DNA from: Acidobacteriota bacterium
GTDB taxonomy: Bacteria > Acidobacteriota > Vicinamibacteria > Vicinamibacterales > UBA8438
NCBI GenBank assembly: GCA_015659035.1
Contig: DQNS01000066.1
Coordinates: 1-58,008 of the forward strand
Direction: 5' to 3'
Length of the DNA stretch: 58,008 nucleotides
The position numbers and the translations under genes were made by a program. The notes under the pieces are model-generated. The model was not told the origin of the DNA. It made no database searches and saw only the letters and a program-made list of their open reading frames with translations. The stretch's first letter is position 1, and each line of letters begins with the position of its first letter. This document shows, one piece after another, positions 38,875 to 46,968 of this stretch.

Positions 38875-41138
38875 GGGAGAGCAGCGTCCCAGTCGTCAAA
38901 GACCTCGTCCTGATCGGCGGCGGGCACACCCATGTTGCGGTGCTCAGGCGGTTCGGGATGCATCCGGTCGCCGGCGTGCGGCTGACGCTGATCACACGCG
39001 ACGTCCACACGCCCTACTCTGGCATGCTGCCGGGACTGGTGGCGGGCCACTACGACTTCGACGACGCCCATATCGATCTGGCGCCCCTGAGCCGATTCGC
39101 CGGCGCTCGGCTCTACCATCGAGCGGCGGTCGGGCTCGATCTGGATCGGCGGCAGGTGATCTGCGACGGCCGTCCACCGGTGCCCTACGACCTGCTGTCG
39201 ATCAACATCGGCTCCACGCCGTCACTGCGCGAGGTGCCGGGGGCTGCCGGTGTGGCGGTGCCGGTCAAGCCGATCAGCACCTTCGTTGCGCGCTGGGAGC
39301 GGTTTCGTGCTCGGGTCGCGGCGGCCAGTGGACCGGTCAAGGTCGGCGTGGTCGGGGTGGGCGCGGGTGGCGTCGAGCTCGTGCTGGCGGTGCAGTTCGC
39401 GCTGCACCGGATGCTGGAAGAGATCGGTCGGCCGGCCGAGACCCTCGAGTTCCATCTCTTCGGCGCCAGCGACACGATCCTGCCGACCCACAACCGCGGG
39501 ATGGGTCGGCGGCTCGAGCGTGTGCTCCGCGAGCGCGGCGTGCAGGTGCATTTGGGGCAGGCGGTGACGTCGGTGTCGGACGGGGCGATCACATGCGGCG
39601 ACGGCACGACGGTGGCGGTTGACGAGATTCTCTGGGTGACACAAGCCGGCGCCGCGCCCTGGCTGCGGGAGACGGGGCTCGAGGTCGACGAGAGCGGGTT
39701 CGTCTGCGTGGACGACACGCTGCAGTCGACCTCGCACCCGGGGGTCTTCGCGGCCGGGGACGTCGCCGCGGTCGTCAACCATCCGCGCGAGAAGGCGGGG
39801 GTGTTCGCGGTGCGGCAGGGGCCGCCACTGGCCGCCAACCTGCGGCGCGTGCTGCTCGGGCGGCCGCCGCGGCCGTTTCGTCCGCAGCGCCGGTTCCTGA
39901 CGCTGGTGTCGACCGGCGGTCGCCATGCCGTCGGCGCGCGTGGGCCGTGGTCGTTCGAAGGGGCTGTGATCTGGCGCTGGAAGGACTGGATCGACCGACG
40001 GTTCATGTCGAAGTACCGCGACCTGCCGCCGATGGCCGACGGCGCGACCCCCGCGGTTGAGCCGGGGCTCGCCTCCCCGGAGGTCCTCCGGGAGATCTCG
40101 ACCGCCGCGATGCGGTGTGGCGGTTGTGGGTCGAAGGTGGGCGCCACGCCACTCGACCGGGTGCTCGAGCAGTTGCAGCCGGTGCGGCGTGACGACGTCC
40201 TCGTCGGGTTGGACGCGCCGGACGATGCTGCGGTCGTGACGGTTCCCGCCGGCAAGGCCCTGGTGCGCACGGTGGATGCGTTCCGGGCCATCGTGAACGA
40301 CCCGTTCGTGTTCGGGCAGATCACCGCGAACCACTGTCTGGGTGACATCTTCGCGATGGGGGCGGAGGCGCAGACGGCGCTGGCAATCGCAACCGTCCCA
40401 TTCGGGCTCGATACCAAGGTCGAGGACACGCTCGTGCAGTTGCTGAGCGGGGCGGTCACGGTGCTCAACGATGCCGGCGCGGCGCTGGTCGGCGGACATA
40501 CCAGCGAAGGCGCGGAGCTGGCGTTGGGGCTCTCGCTCACCGGGTTGGTCGACCCCGGTGCGGTGCTGCGGAAGACCGGGCTGCGGCCAGGGGACCGGCT
40601 CGTGCTCACGAAGGGGGTCGGCACCGGCACCTTGTTTGCCGCCGAGATGCGGATGCGCGCGAAGGGCCGGTGGATTGCCGGCGCCGTTGCGTCGATGCGA
40701 CAGTCGAGTCGCGCGGCTGCCGCGGTCTTGCGAGGCCATGGGGCGACCGCGTGTACCGACGTCACCGGATTCGGTCTGCTCGGTCATCTGGTCGAGATGA
40801 CCAAGGCGTCGGGCGTGGACGTGCGTCTCGCCTTGGCGTCGGTGCCGGTGCTCGACGGCGCGCTCGAGACCAGCGCCGCCGGGCTGCTCAGCTCGTTACA
40901 TCCGCACAACGTTCGGCTCCGCCGCGCGGTAGTCGATGTCGAGCGGGCCGCACTCGACCCGCGCTATCCGTTGCTGTATGACCCGCAGACCGCCGGTGGA
41001 CTGCTGGCGGGTGTTCCCGGGGATCGCGCCGACGCCTGCGTAGACGACCTGCGCGCGCAGGGCTACGCTCAGGCGGCCGTCATCGGCGTTGTCGAGTCCC
41101 GGGGAGACGACGCCCCGATCGCGATCGAGCTGGGGTGA
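38871..41138 (+). CDS. selD: Selenide, water dikinase SelD fused to an N-terminal FAD/NAD oxidoreductase
   Basis: Of 755 residues, about 1-400 form an NDH-2-like pyridine nucleotide oxidoreductase (LIGGGHTHVAVLRRFG, VGVGAGGVELVLA, GVFAAGDVAAVVNHPREKAG). Residues from about 413 are SelD: M-RCGGCGSKVG with catalytic C419 and K422, LVGLDAPDDAAV, NHCLGDIFAMGAEAQTALAIA, GGHTSEGAEL, TDVTGFGLLGHLVEM. SelD makes selenophosphate from selenide and ATP. The fusion suggests that the flavin domain supplies reduced selenium. No selA, selB or selU lies in the window, so the sink of selenophosphate is unknown. Confidence 0.92.
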   Translation: MRESSVPVVKDLVLIGGGHTHVAVLRRFGMHPVAGVRLTLITRDVHTPYSGMLPGLVAGHYDFDDAHIDLAPLSRFAGARLYHRAAVGLDLDRRQVICDGRPPVPYDLLSINIGSTPSLREVPGAAGVAVPVKPISTFVARWERFRARVAAASGPVKVGVVGVGAGGVELVLAVQFALHRMLEEIGRPAETLEFHLFGASDTILPTHNRGMGRRLERVLRERGVQVHLGQAVTSVSDGAITCGDGTTVAVDEILWVTQAGAAPWLRETGLEVDESGFVCVDDTLQSTSHPGVFAAGDVAAVVNHPREKAGVFAVRQGPPLAANLRRVLLGRPPRPFRPQRRFLTLVSTGGRHAVGARGPWSFEGAVIWRWKDWIDRRFMSKYRDLPPMADGATPAVEPGLASPEVLREISTAAMRCGGCGSKVGATPLDRVLEQLQPVRRDDVLVGLDAPDDAAVVTVPAGKALVRTVDAFRAIVNDPFVFGQITANHCLGDIFAMGAEAQTALAIATVPFGLDTKVEDTLVQLLSGAVTVLNDAGAALVGGHTSEGAELALGLSLTGLVDPGAVLRKTGLRPGDRLVLTKGVGTGTLFAAEMRMRAKGRWIAGAVASMRQSSRAAAAVLRGHGATACTDVTGFGLLGHLVEMTKASGVDVRLALASVPVLDGALETSAAGLLSSLHPHNVRLRRAVVDVERAALDPRYPLLYDPQTAGGLLAGVPGDRADACVDDLRAQGYAQAAVIGVVESRGDDAPIAIELG

Positions 41139-41160
41139 CTTCTCGAGTGAAAGGAGCGCC

Positions 41161-41277
41161 ATGATCGACGTCGGTGTGCGCTCGCCTCGAGGCGCTACCC
41201 GGATAGCGAGCGGCTTCACACTTCTGCCCGGGCTCGGACACAACAGCTCGAAAAAGTGCGGAAGTCGTGCGCTGTGA
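41161..41277 (+). CDS. Possible 38-residue small protein
   Basis: ATG 41161 has a near-ideal AAAGGAG site (41152-41158 region) and opens a 38-codon frame, MIDVGVRSPRGATRIASGF to CGSRAL. No family is recognised. It lies between selD and the M23 gene and includes the 12-bp palindrome CGCCTCGAGGCG (41183-41194). It may be real, or the lost start of a decayed gene. Confidence 0.25.
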   Translation: MIDVGVRSPRGATRIASGFTLLPGLGHNSSKKCGSRAL

Positions 41278-41298
41278 GTGTGTTACACTGCGAAGCTT

Positions 41299-42558
41299 AT
41301 GCTCGGACGCGTGCGCATCGTTCCGTTGCTCTTCCTGGGACTCGGTCTCGTCGGATGTGGCTTCGCGGAGTCGCCGCTGCCCGAGGCGACGGCCGGTCCC
41401 GACATTTATCTCGAGCCGGACACGCGAGCTGTCGAGGACCAGGTGCCGCGCAACGCGACGCTTGCGAGCCTGCTCGCCTCGCACGACATGGCGGGGGACG
41501 TCGCCTACGCCGTCGTCGAGGCGATGCGTCCGGTGTTCGACCCGCGCCGGTTGCGCTCGGGTCACCCATACAAGCTCGTCTACGGTCCGGACGGGCGGTT
41601 TCGGCGGTTCGAATATCACGTCGACGAGGATCAGTTTCTGCAGGTTGCCGGCCGGCCGGAATCTCCGGTGTTCGAGGCCGTGCTCATCGACTACAAGAAG
41701 GTGCGCGAGCAGGTGGCGATGCGCGGGGAGATCAACCGCGACCACAACTCGCTCTTCGCCGCGATGGACGCCGGCGGCGGCCACAGCGAGGTCGCGATGG
41801 CGATAGCCCAGATGTTCAGCGCCGAGATCGATTTTAATACGGAGCTGCGTCTTGGTGACAGCTTCGCGGTGCTCTACGAGCAGTTTGTGCGCGACGATGT
41901 CCACGTGACCCACGGCGACGTCTTGGCGGCGGCTTTCAACAACGACGGGCGGCAGCTCTTCGGGTTCAGATACGAGGTGCGGGGCGAGGCGCCGGGATAT
42001 TACGATGCCGACGGCCGCTCGCTGAAGCGCCAGTTCCTGCGCTCACCTCTGCCGTTCGAACCACGCATCACGTCACGATTCTCCTACCGTCGACTGCACC
42101 CGGTGCTCGGTACGCATAGAGCTCATCTCGGCGTGGATTATGGCGCGCCGGCCGGCACGAGGGTCATCGCCGTCGCCAATGGCACGCTCGTGTCGGCAGC
42201 GCCCAGCGGCGGGTCCGGCAACATGGTGCGGTTGCGTCACACCAACGGGTACGAGACCTACTATCTGCATCTGTCACGTTTCGCGAAGGGGCTGCGTCGC
42301 GGCGCCCGGGTCATGCAGGGACAGACGATCGGATTCGTCGGGTCGACCGGTCTGGCGACCGGCCCGCACCTGGACTACCGAGTGCGAAAGAACGGCACGT
42401 TCGTCAACTGGCTGATCGAGTTCCGCGATCTGCCACCCGGCGACCCGGTGCCGCCGGATCAGATGGCCGCCTTCCAGGAGGTCCGCGACCGCGCCCTGGC
42501 GCTGCTGCCCGGTTGGCAGTCGCAGCGCGACGCCCCGGTCGCCGCGAACACGCAATGA
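41299..42558 (+). CDS. M23 (LytM) family lipoprotein peptidase
   Basis: ATG 41299 gives a lipoprotein signal (PLLFLGLGLVGC). An OapA-like N-terminal domain (SLLASHDMAGDVAYAVVEAM, RLRSGHPYKLVY) precedes the LytM domain with zinc ligands in HLGVDYGAPAGT and the HLDYRVRKNG end; the second histidine motif is YYLHLSRF. It probably cuts peptidoglycan cross-bridges or activates amidases. A weak -10 (TACACT, 41284-41289) lies only nine bases before the ATG, so a leaderless message is possible. The hairpins downstream may end transcription. Confidence 0.9.
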   Translation: MLGRVRIVPLLFLGLGLVGCGFAESPLPEATAGPDIYLEPDTRAVEDQVPRNATLASLLASHDMAGDVAYAVVEAMRPVFDPRRLRSGHPYKLVYGPDGRFRRFEYHVDEDQFLQVAGRPESPVFEAVLIDYKKVREQVAMRGEINRDHNSLFAAMDAGGGHSEVAMAIAQMFSAEIDFNTELRLGDSFAVLYEQFVRDDVHVTHGDVLAAAFNNDGRQLFGFRYEVRGEAPGYYDADGRSLKRQFLRSPLPFEPRITSRFSYRRLHPVLGTHRAHLGVDYGAPAGTRVIAVANGTLVSAAPSGGSGNMVRLRHTNGYETYYLHLSRFAKGLRRGARVMQGQTIGFVGSTGLATGPHLDYRVRKNGTFVNWLIEFRDLPPGDPVPPDQMAAFQEVRDRALALLPGWQSQRDAPVAANTQ

Positions 42559-42576
42559 GCGGTCGGGCAGATGCCG

Positions 42577-42637
42577 CCACCTTCAGGGGGTGGTCGTTCA
42601 CGCCGGGATGCTCGAAACCCCCGTTTTCAGACGGGGG
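42577..42637 (+). other. Two adjacent hairpins, possibly an IS200/IS605-type right-end relic
   Basis: CCACC-TTCAGGG-GGTGG (42577-42593) is followed 24 bases later by a perfect 7-bp stem CCCCCGT-TTTCAG-ACGGGGG (42618-42637). Paired hairpins with TTCAG loops are typical of the right ends of TnpB-carrying elements. No tnpA or tnpB is nearby. The second hairpin may equally serve as a terminator for the M23 gene, though it lacks a T tract. Confidence 0.35.
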
Positions 42638-42736
42638 AGCCTGCAGGACAGACAGCCTGGCACGGCTGTGCCGACCAACTTCCCCGCAGGTTGAGACGCA
42701 GCGTCGCTAGCGCTCCCCCTCGACCGGAACGCCCCG

Positions 42737-43969
42737 ATGGCCGTTGTCTCTCCATTTCGCGCGCTTCGTCCTGAACCGCGTGCGGCCGCGGCCGTGGCCG
42801 CTGTCCCCTACGACGTCGTCAGCACCGAGGAGGCACGGGCGCTCGCCGCCGACGTGCCGCTCAGCTTTCTGCACGTGACACGACCGGAAATCGATCTGGC
42901 GCCAGGCACCGATCCGCACGACCCGGTCGTGTACGAGACAGCAGTGGCGAATCTGGCCAGGGTGCGTCGCGTCGCCCCGCTGGTGGTCGAGGCGGAGCCG
43001 GCGCTCTATGTGTACCGCCTGCGCGATGGGGGCCATGCTCAGACGGGGCTGGCGGGCTGCTACTCGCTCGACGAGTACGACAGCGGTGCTATCAAAAAGC
43101 ACGAACGCACCCGACCCGACAAGGAGGACGACCGCACGCGGCACATGGTGGCCATCGAGGCGCAGACCGGTGTCGTTTTCCTGACCTACCGACAGACACC
43201 ACTCATCGACGCGGAGGTCGAGCGGGTCTGCCGAACCGAGCCGCTGTTCGATTTCGAGGCGGCAGACGCGGTTCATCACACGGTCTGGCGGGCGACCCGG
43301 GAGCAGACCACGGGTCTGGTCGGCGGGTTCGCCGCCGTCCCGACGCTCTACATCGCCGATGGCCATCACCGCGCGGCCAGCGCCGCCCGCGCGCGTCAGA
43401 CGCTCGGCCGGCGCGCGACCGGCGCCGCCGGGCCAGCCGAGCGGGATTCGTTCCTGGCGGTCGCGTTTCCGGACCGGCAGACCCGGATCCTTCCATACAA
43501 CCGCGCCCTGTCGAATCTGGCGGGCGCTACACCGGAAGCGTTTCTGCAGACGGTCTCCGGTTTGCTTCCTGTCGAGCCAACGTCCCAGACCACACCCGAC
43601 AAGGGGACGGCCGCGATGTATGTCGGTGGGCGCTGGTATCAGGTCGGGCTGTCGGAGGGTGAGCCCAGCACCCCACGAGACCCGGTGGCCTCGCTGGACG
43701 TGTCGGTGTTGCAGGAGCGGCTCCTGGGACCGGTGCTGGAGATGGCCGACATCCGAACCGACGCGCGCGTGCGGTTCGTGGGTGGGGTGCGCGGCACCGC
43801 AGAGCTCGAGCGGCTGGTCGACTCGGGCCAGGCGGCGGTCGCCTTCTCACTGGCCGCGGTCACGGTCCCGGAGCTGCTGGCGATCGCCGACGCCGGCGCG
43901 ATCATGCCGCCCAAGTCCACCTGGTTCGAGCCCAAGCTTCGTGACGGGCTCCTCACGCATTTGATCTGA
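42737..43969 (+). CDS. DUF1015 family protein
   Basis: The 410-residue protein opens with PFRALRPEPRAAAAVAAVPYDVVSTEEAR, the DUF1015 signature, and carries EYDSGAIKKHERTRPDKEDDRTRHM and YIADGHHRAASAARA. The biochemical role is unknown; the family often neighbours serine biosynthesis genes, and serC is indeed next. The start follows two candidate hairpins. No signal peptide or membrane segment is seen. Confidence 0.9.
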   Translation: MAVVSPFRALRPEPRAAAAVAAVPYDVVSTEEARALAADVPLSFLHVTRPEIDLAPGTDPHDPVVYETAVANLARVRRVAPLVVEAEPALYVYRLRDGGHAQTGLAGCYSLDEYDSGAIKKHERTRPDKEDDRTRHMVAIEAQTGVVFLTYRQTPLIDAEVERVCRTEPLFDFEAADAVHHTVWRATREQTTGLVGGFAAVPTLYIADGHHRAASAARARQTLGRRATGAAGPAERDSFLAVAFPDRQTRILPYNRALSNLAGATPEAFLQTVSGLLPVEPTSQTTPDKGTAAMYVGGRWYQVGLSEGEPSTPRDPVASLDVSVLQERLLGPVLEMADIRTDARVRFVGGVRGTAELERLVDSGQAAVAFSLAAVTVPELLAIADAGAIMPPKSTWFEPKLRDGLLTHLI

Positions 43970-43975
43970 TGTCCA

Positions 43976-44029
43976 AGGAGGCAAGAGGCAGGAGGCAGGA
44001 GACAGGAGAAATCGGAGGGCTTCGCCGAT
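43976..44029 (+). repeat. Heptamer-hairpin element (monomer) between DUF1015 gene and serC
   Basis: Five units (AGGAGGC, AAGAGGC, AGGAGGC, AGGAGAC, AGGAGAA) are followed by a perfect 5-bp hairpin ATCGG (44011-44015), loop AGGGCTTCG, CCGAT (44025-44029). Compared with the copy at 20703, the loop is kept apart from one base while all the stem pairs but the last two differ. Confidence 0.82.
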
Positions 44030-44070
44030 CGTGGTTGGCCGCGAGCTCGTCTAAGGTGAAGGGCCCTTGA

Positions 44071-45168
44071 ATGTCCTCCACTCCCACCCATCGCGTGTTC
44101 AACTTCGGTGCCGGACCGGCGGTGCTGCCAGAGCCGGTGCTCGAGGCGGCGCAGCGCGACCTGCTGGCGCTGCCAGGGGTCGGCATGTCGGTGCTCGAGA
44201 TCAGCCACCGGTCGGCGACATTCGACCGGATCCTCGAGCAGGCAGAGGCGGACCTGCGGACCCTGGCCGGCGTGCCCGACGACTACCACGTCCTCTTCCT
44301 GCAGGGGGGCGCCAGCCAGCAGTTCGCCATGGTGCCGATGAATCTGCTCGGTCCGGATGGCGTGGCCGACTACACGCTGACCGGCAAATGGGCGAAGAAG
44401 GCGGCGAGCGAGGCGGCGAAGTTCGGACGGGTGAACATCTGCGCAACGACCGAGGACGAGGCGTTCACACGGGTGCCGGCGCCAGACGGGCTGCGTCTCA
44501 CCCCTGGTAGCGCGTATGTCCACGTGACGTCCAACAACACGATCGTCGGGACGCAGTGGCCGGTGATGCCCGAGGTGGGCACCACCCCGCTGGTGGTCGA
44601 CGCGTCGTCCGATCTGCTCTGCCGCCCGATCGACGTGGCCCGGCACGGGCTCATCTACGGCGGGGCACAGAAGAACCTGGGACCGGCCGGTGTCACCCTT
44701 GCGATCGTCCGCAAGGACCTCGCCCAGCGTGGGCCGGACACGTTGCCCACGACGCTGCGCTACGCGGTCGCGGCCGCCCACGGCTCGCGCTATAACACAC
44801 CGCCGGTGTTCGCGATCTACCTCTGTGGACTCGTCATGCGGTGGCTGCTCGATGCTGGCGGGCTGAGGGCGATGGAGACACGCAACCGGCGGAAAGCAGG
44901 GCTGCTCTACGACGCCATCGACCGGAGCGGGTTCTATCGTGGCACCGCCCAGCCCGGCAGCCGGTCGCTGATGAACGTGACGTTCCGGTTGCCCACCGAG
45001 GAGCTCGACCGGCGGTTCGGCACCCAGGCGGCCGAGGCGGGGCTCGCCGGGTTGAAGGGGCACCGGTCGGTTGGGGGGCAGCGTGCCTCGATCTACAATG
45101 CGTTTCCCGACGCAGGTGTGGCGACGCTCGTCGAGTTCATGGCGGAGTTCGAACGGGTCCACGGGTGA
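44071..45168 (+). CDS. serC: Phosphoserine aminotransferase
   Basis: The 365-residue protein is full length. FNFGAGPAVLP (10-20), FLQGGASQQFAMVPMNLL, VTSNNTIVGTQW, VVDASSDLL and the PLP lysine K201 in IYGGAQKNLGPAGV are all SerC hallmarks, as is the arginine-rich substrate segment near the C-terminus. It makes phosphoserine from 3-phosphohydroxypyruvate and glutamate in serine biosynthesis, with a parallel role in pyridoxal phosphate synthesis in some bacteria. It follows the DUF1015 gene. Confidence 0.95.
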   Translation: MSSTPTHRVFNFGAGPAVLPEPVLEAAQRDLLALPGVGMSVLEISHRSATFDRILEQAEADLRTLAGVPDDYHVLFLQGGASQQFAMVPMNLLGPDGVADYTLTGKWAKKAASEAAKFGRVNICATTEDEAFTRVPAPDGLRLTPGSAYVHVTSNNTIVGTQWPVMPEVGTTPLVVDASSDLLCRPIDVARHGLIYGGAQKNLGPAGVTLAIVRKDLAQRGPDTLPTTLRYAVAAAHGSRYNTPPVFAIYLCGLVMRWLLDAGGLRAMETRNRRKAGLLYDAIDRSGFYRGTAQPGSRSLMNVTFRLPTEELDRRFGTQAAEAGLAGLKGHRSVGGQRASIYNAFPDAGVATLVEFMAEFERVHG

Positions 45169-45253
45169 AGCTTGTGGTACCGTTGACGGGCGTTCTGCTG
45201 GCCAGGGTCTGGTCGTCGTGCACCAGGCTGCCAGGCCGGTGCTGGAGGGCGAT

Positions 45254-46006
45254 TTGCTGACATCCGTGATCGTGATGTTGCTTCTCTCGTCGGCGGTCAC
45301 CCAGGCCGCCACCTTCGCCACCACCATCTATCTGCACCGTTGCGCCACTCACCGCGCGCTCGTCCTGCACCCGGTCGTCGAATTCTTCTTCCGGTTCGTC
45401 ATCTGGATGACCACCGGCCTCGTGCCCCGTCAATGGGTGGCCGTGCACCGCAAGCACCACGCCTTCACCGACGAGGAGGGGGACCCCCACAGCCCGCTGT
45501 TGTTGGGGTTCTGGTCGGTGCAGCTCGGGAACGCGTTTCACTATGTCAAGGAGGCACGCAAGCCGGAGGTGGTCGAGAAGTACGCTGGCGATCTCAAGCC
45601 CGATCGCTGGGACCGGGTGCTGTTCGACCACGGTCGGGTCGGTCTGCTGATCGGCATCGCCTTGCTGTGTGTCGTGCTCGGTGTCGGGTGGGGATTGCTG
45701 GCGGCGCTGGTCCACACGATCATGTACGTGTTCGTGCTGTCGCCGTCCATCAACGGTCTCTGCCACTACGCCGGCTACAAGAACTTCAAGAACACCGCGA
45801 TGAACATCCGGACGCTGGCGCTGCTCACCGGCGGCGAAGGACTGCACAACAACCACCACGCGGCTCCGCGCAGCCCGAAGTTCAGCCTGCGGGCGAGTGA
45901 GCTCGACCCGGCGTGGCCCGTCATCAAGCTGCTGACCTGGCTCGGGCTCGCCAAACCCTACAAGACCATCGAGCAGATCGGGCCGGTCTCCTCTAGCTAT
46001 AGCTAG
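45254..46006 (+). CDS. Acyl-CoA/fatty acid desaturase (delta-9 type)
   Basis: TTG 45254 is chosen because GGAGG lies five bases upstream (45244-45248) and the frame then begins with a hydrophobic helix. The 250 residues contain the three histidine boxes HRCATH, HRKHH and HNNHH, with membrane segments between. This is the di-iron membrane desaturase pattern; a double bond at C9 of a fatty acyl chain is the usual product. Slightly short for the family, so an upstream start is possible. The rhomboid gene follows after 12 bp. Confidence 0.87.
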   Translation: MLTSVIVMLLLSSAVTQAATFATTIYLHRCATHRALVLHPVVEFFFRFVIWMTTGLVPRQWVAVHRKHHAFTDEEGDPHSPLLLGFWSVQLGNAFHYVKEARKPEVVEKYAGDLKPDRWDRVLFDHGRVGLLIGIALLCVVLGVGWGLLAALVHTIMYVFVLSPSINGLCHYAGYKNFKNTAMNIRTLALLTGGEGLHNNHHAAPRSPKFSLRASELDPAWPVIKLLTWLGLAKPYKTIEQIGPVSSSYS

Positions 46007-46018
46007 GCACCACCACTC

Positions 46019-46846
46019 GTGAGACAGGTTCAGGGCTCCGTCGTCTGCTCCCAGTGCGGCCGCCTGGTGGGCGTGAACGAGGAGAAGTGTCCCTTCTGCG
46101 GCGCCTGGCGGCCCGGGCTGTTCGGGTGGGCGACGGTGCTGCGGCGCGCGCTCGGCGGTCGTCTCGACCTGTTCACGCTTATCGTCGGCACCTGCGTCAC
46201 GCTCTACGCGCTCGCGTTGCTCTTGCAGCCCGAGGCGATCCTGCAGGCCCGGGGTCTCTTCTCGATCCTGTCGCCCGGGACCCGCGCCCTCTTCCAGCTC
46301 GGCATGACGGGGGGCTTCACCTGGGAGCTCGGGTGGTGGTGGACGCTGCTGACGGCGATGTATCTCCACGGCAGCCTGCTCCACATCGTGTTCAACGTCA
46401 TGTGGATCCGGAACCTGGGTCCCGCCGTGACCGAGGTCTACGGGGCGGGTCGCGCGTTCCTGCTGTTTAACATCTCCGGGGCAGCCGGTTTTCTGGCGTC
46501 GAACGTGATGAGCAATGTGCCCACGATCGGCGCCTCGGGTAGCATTTTCGGGCTGCTGGCGGCGCTGATCGTCTACGGGCGGCGTCGCGGCAGTTCAGTG
46601 ATGACCCAGCAGCTCTGGCAGTGGGCGATCATCCTCGGCGTTTTCGGGTTCGTGATGCCCGGGATCAACAACTGGGCGCACGGCGGCGGGTTCGCCGGCG
46701 GCTGGATTGCCGCCCACCTCATGAGTCTCGACGACGACCGTCAAGACAGCAGCTGGGTGATGTTGACTTCACTTGGGCTGATCGTGCTCACTCTGGCCGG
46801 TGTCGTGCTGTCGTTCGTGCGCGTGACCGGCATCCTGCTCAGTTGA
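46019..46846 (+). CDS. Rhomboid family intramembrane protease with N-terminal zinc ribbon
   Basis: GTG 46019 starts a 275-residue protein. Residues 10-28 (CSQCGR...CPFCGA) form a C2C2 ribbon. Membrane helices follow, with the rhomboid TAMYLHGSLLHIVFNVMWIRNLG loop, catalytic serine in GASGSIFG and histidine in NWAHGGGFAGGW. Rhomboids cut membrane proteins within the bilayer. The gene is 12 bp after the desaturase gene, so both may be co-transcribed. Confidence 0.9.
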   Translation: MRQVQGSVVCSQCGRLVGVNEEKCPFCGAWRPGLFGWATVLRRALGGRLDLFTLIVGTCVTLYALALLLQPEAILQARGLFSILSPGTRALFQLGMTGGFTWELGWWWTLLTAMYLHGSLLHIVFNVMWIRNLGPAVTEVYGAGRAFLLFNISGAAGFLASNVMSNVPTIGASGSIFGLLAALIVYGRRRGSSVMTQQLWQWAIILGVFGFVMPGINNWAHGGGFAGGWIAAHLMSLDDDRQDSSWVMLTSLGLIVLTLAGVVLSFVRVTGILLS

Positions 46847-46863
46847 GCCGGCCACAGGCAACC

Positions 46864-46968
46864 TCGGCCGCCCTCCCGGCTTCGGACTTCAGACTTCCAC
46901 TACGTCCCAGGGCCCTCGGTCCCTGGTCCCCGCCCGCCGCTCCCGGGTCCCGGCTCTCCCGCTCCAGG
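46864..46968 (-). repeat. Heptamer-hairpin element extending into the 3' end of pcnB
   Basis: In minus-strand sense a run of imperfect 7-nt units (CCGGGAG, GGGACCA, GAGGGCC, then GAAGTCT, GAAGTCC) leads to GCCG-GGAGGG-CGGC. The array starts within the last codons of pcnB and ends past its stop. It is the longest array in the window (about 85 bp) and the most diverged. Confidence 0.6.

Noticed and set aside
39185..40765. 526- and 521-residue minus-strand frames opposite selD
   Set aside because: Both are shadows of the SelD fusion, Ser/Thr/Arg/Pro-rich, without a start context or domain.
41284..41289. Promoter of the M23 gene
   Set aside because: Only a weak TACACT box is seen and no -35 box at the right distance, so it is mentioned with the gene rather than listed.
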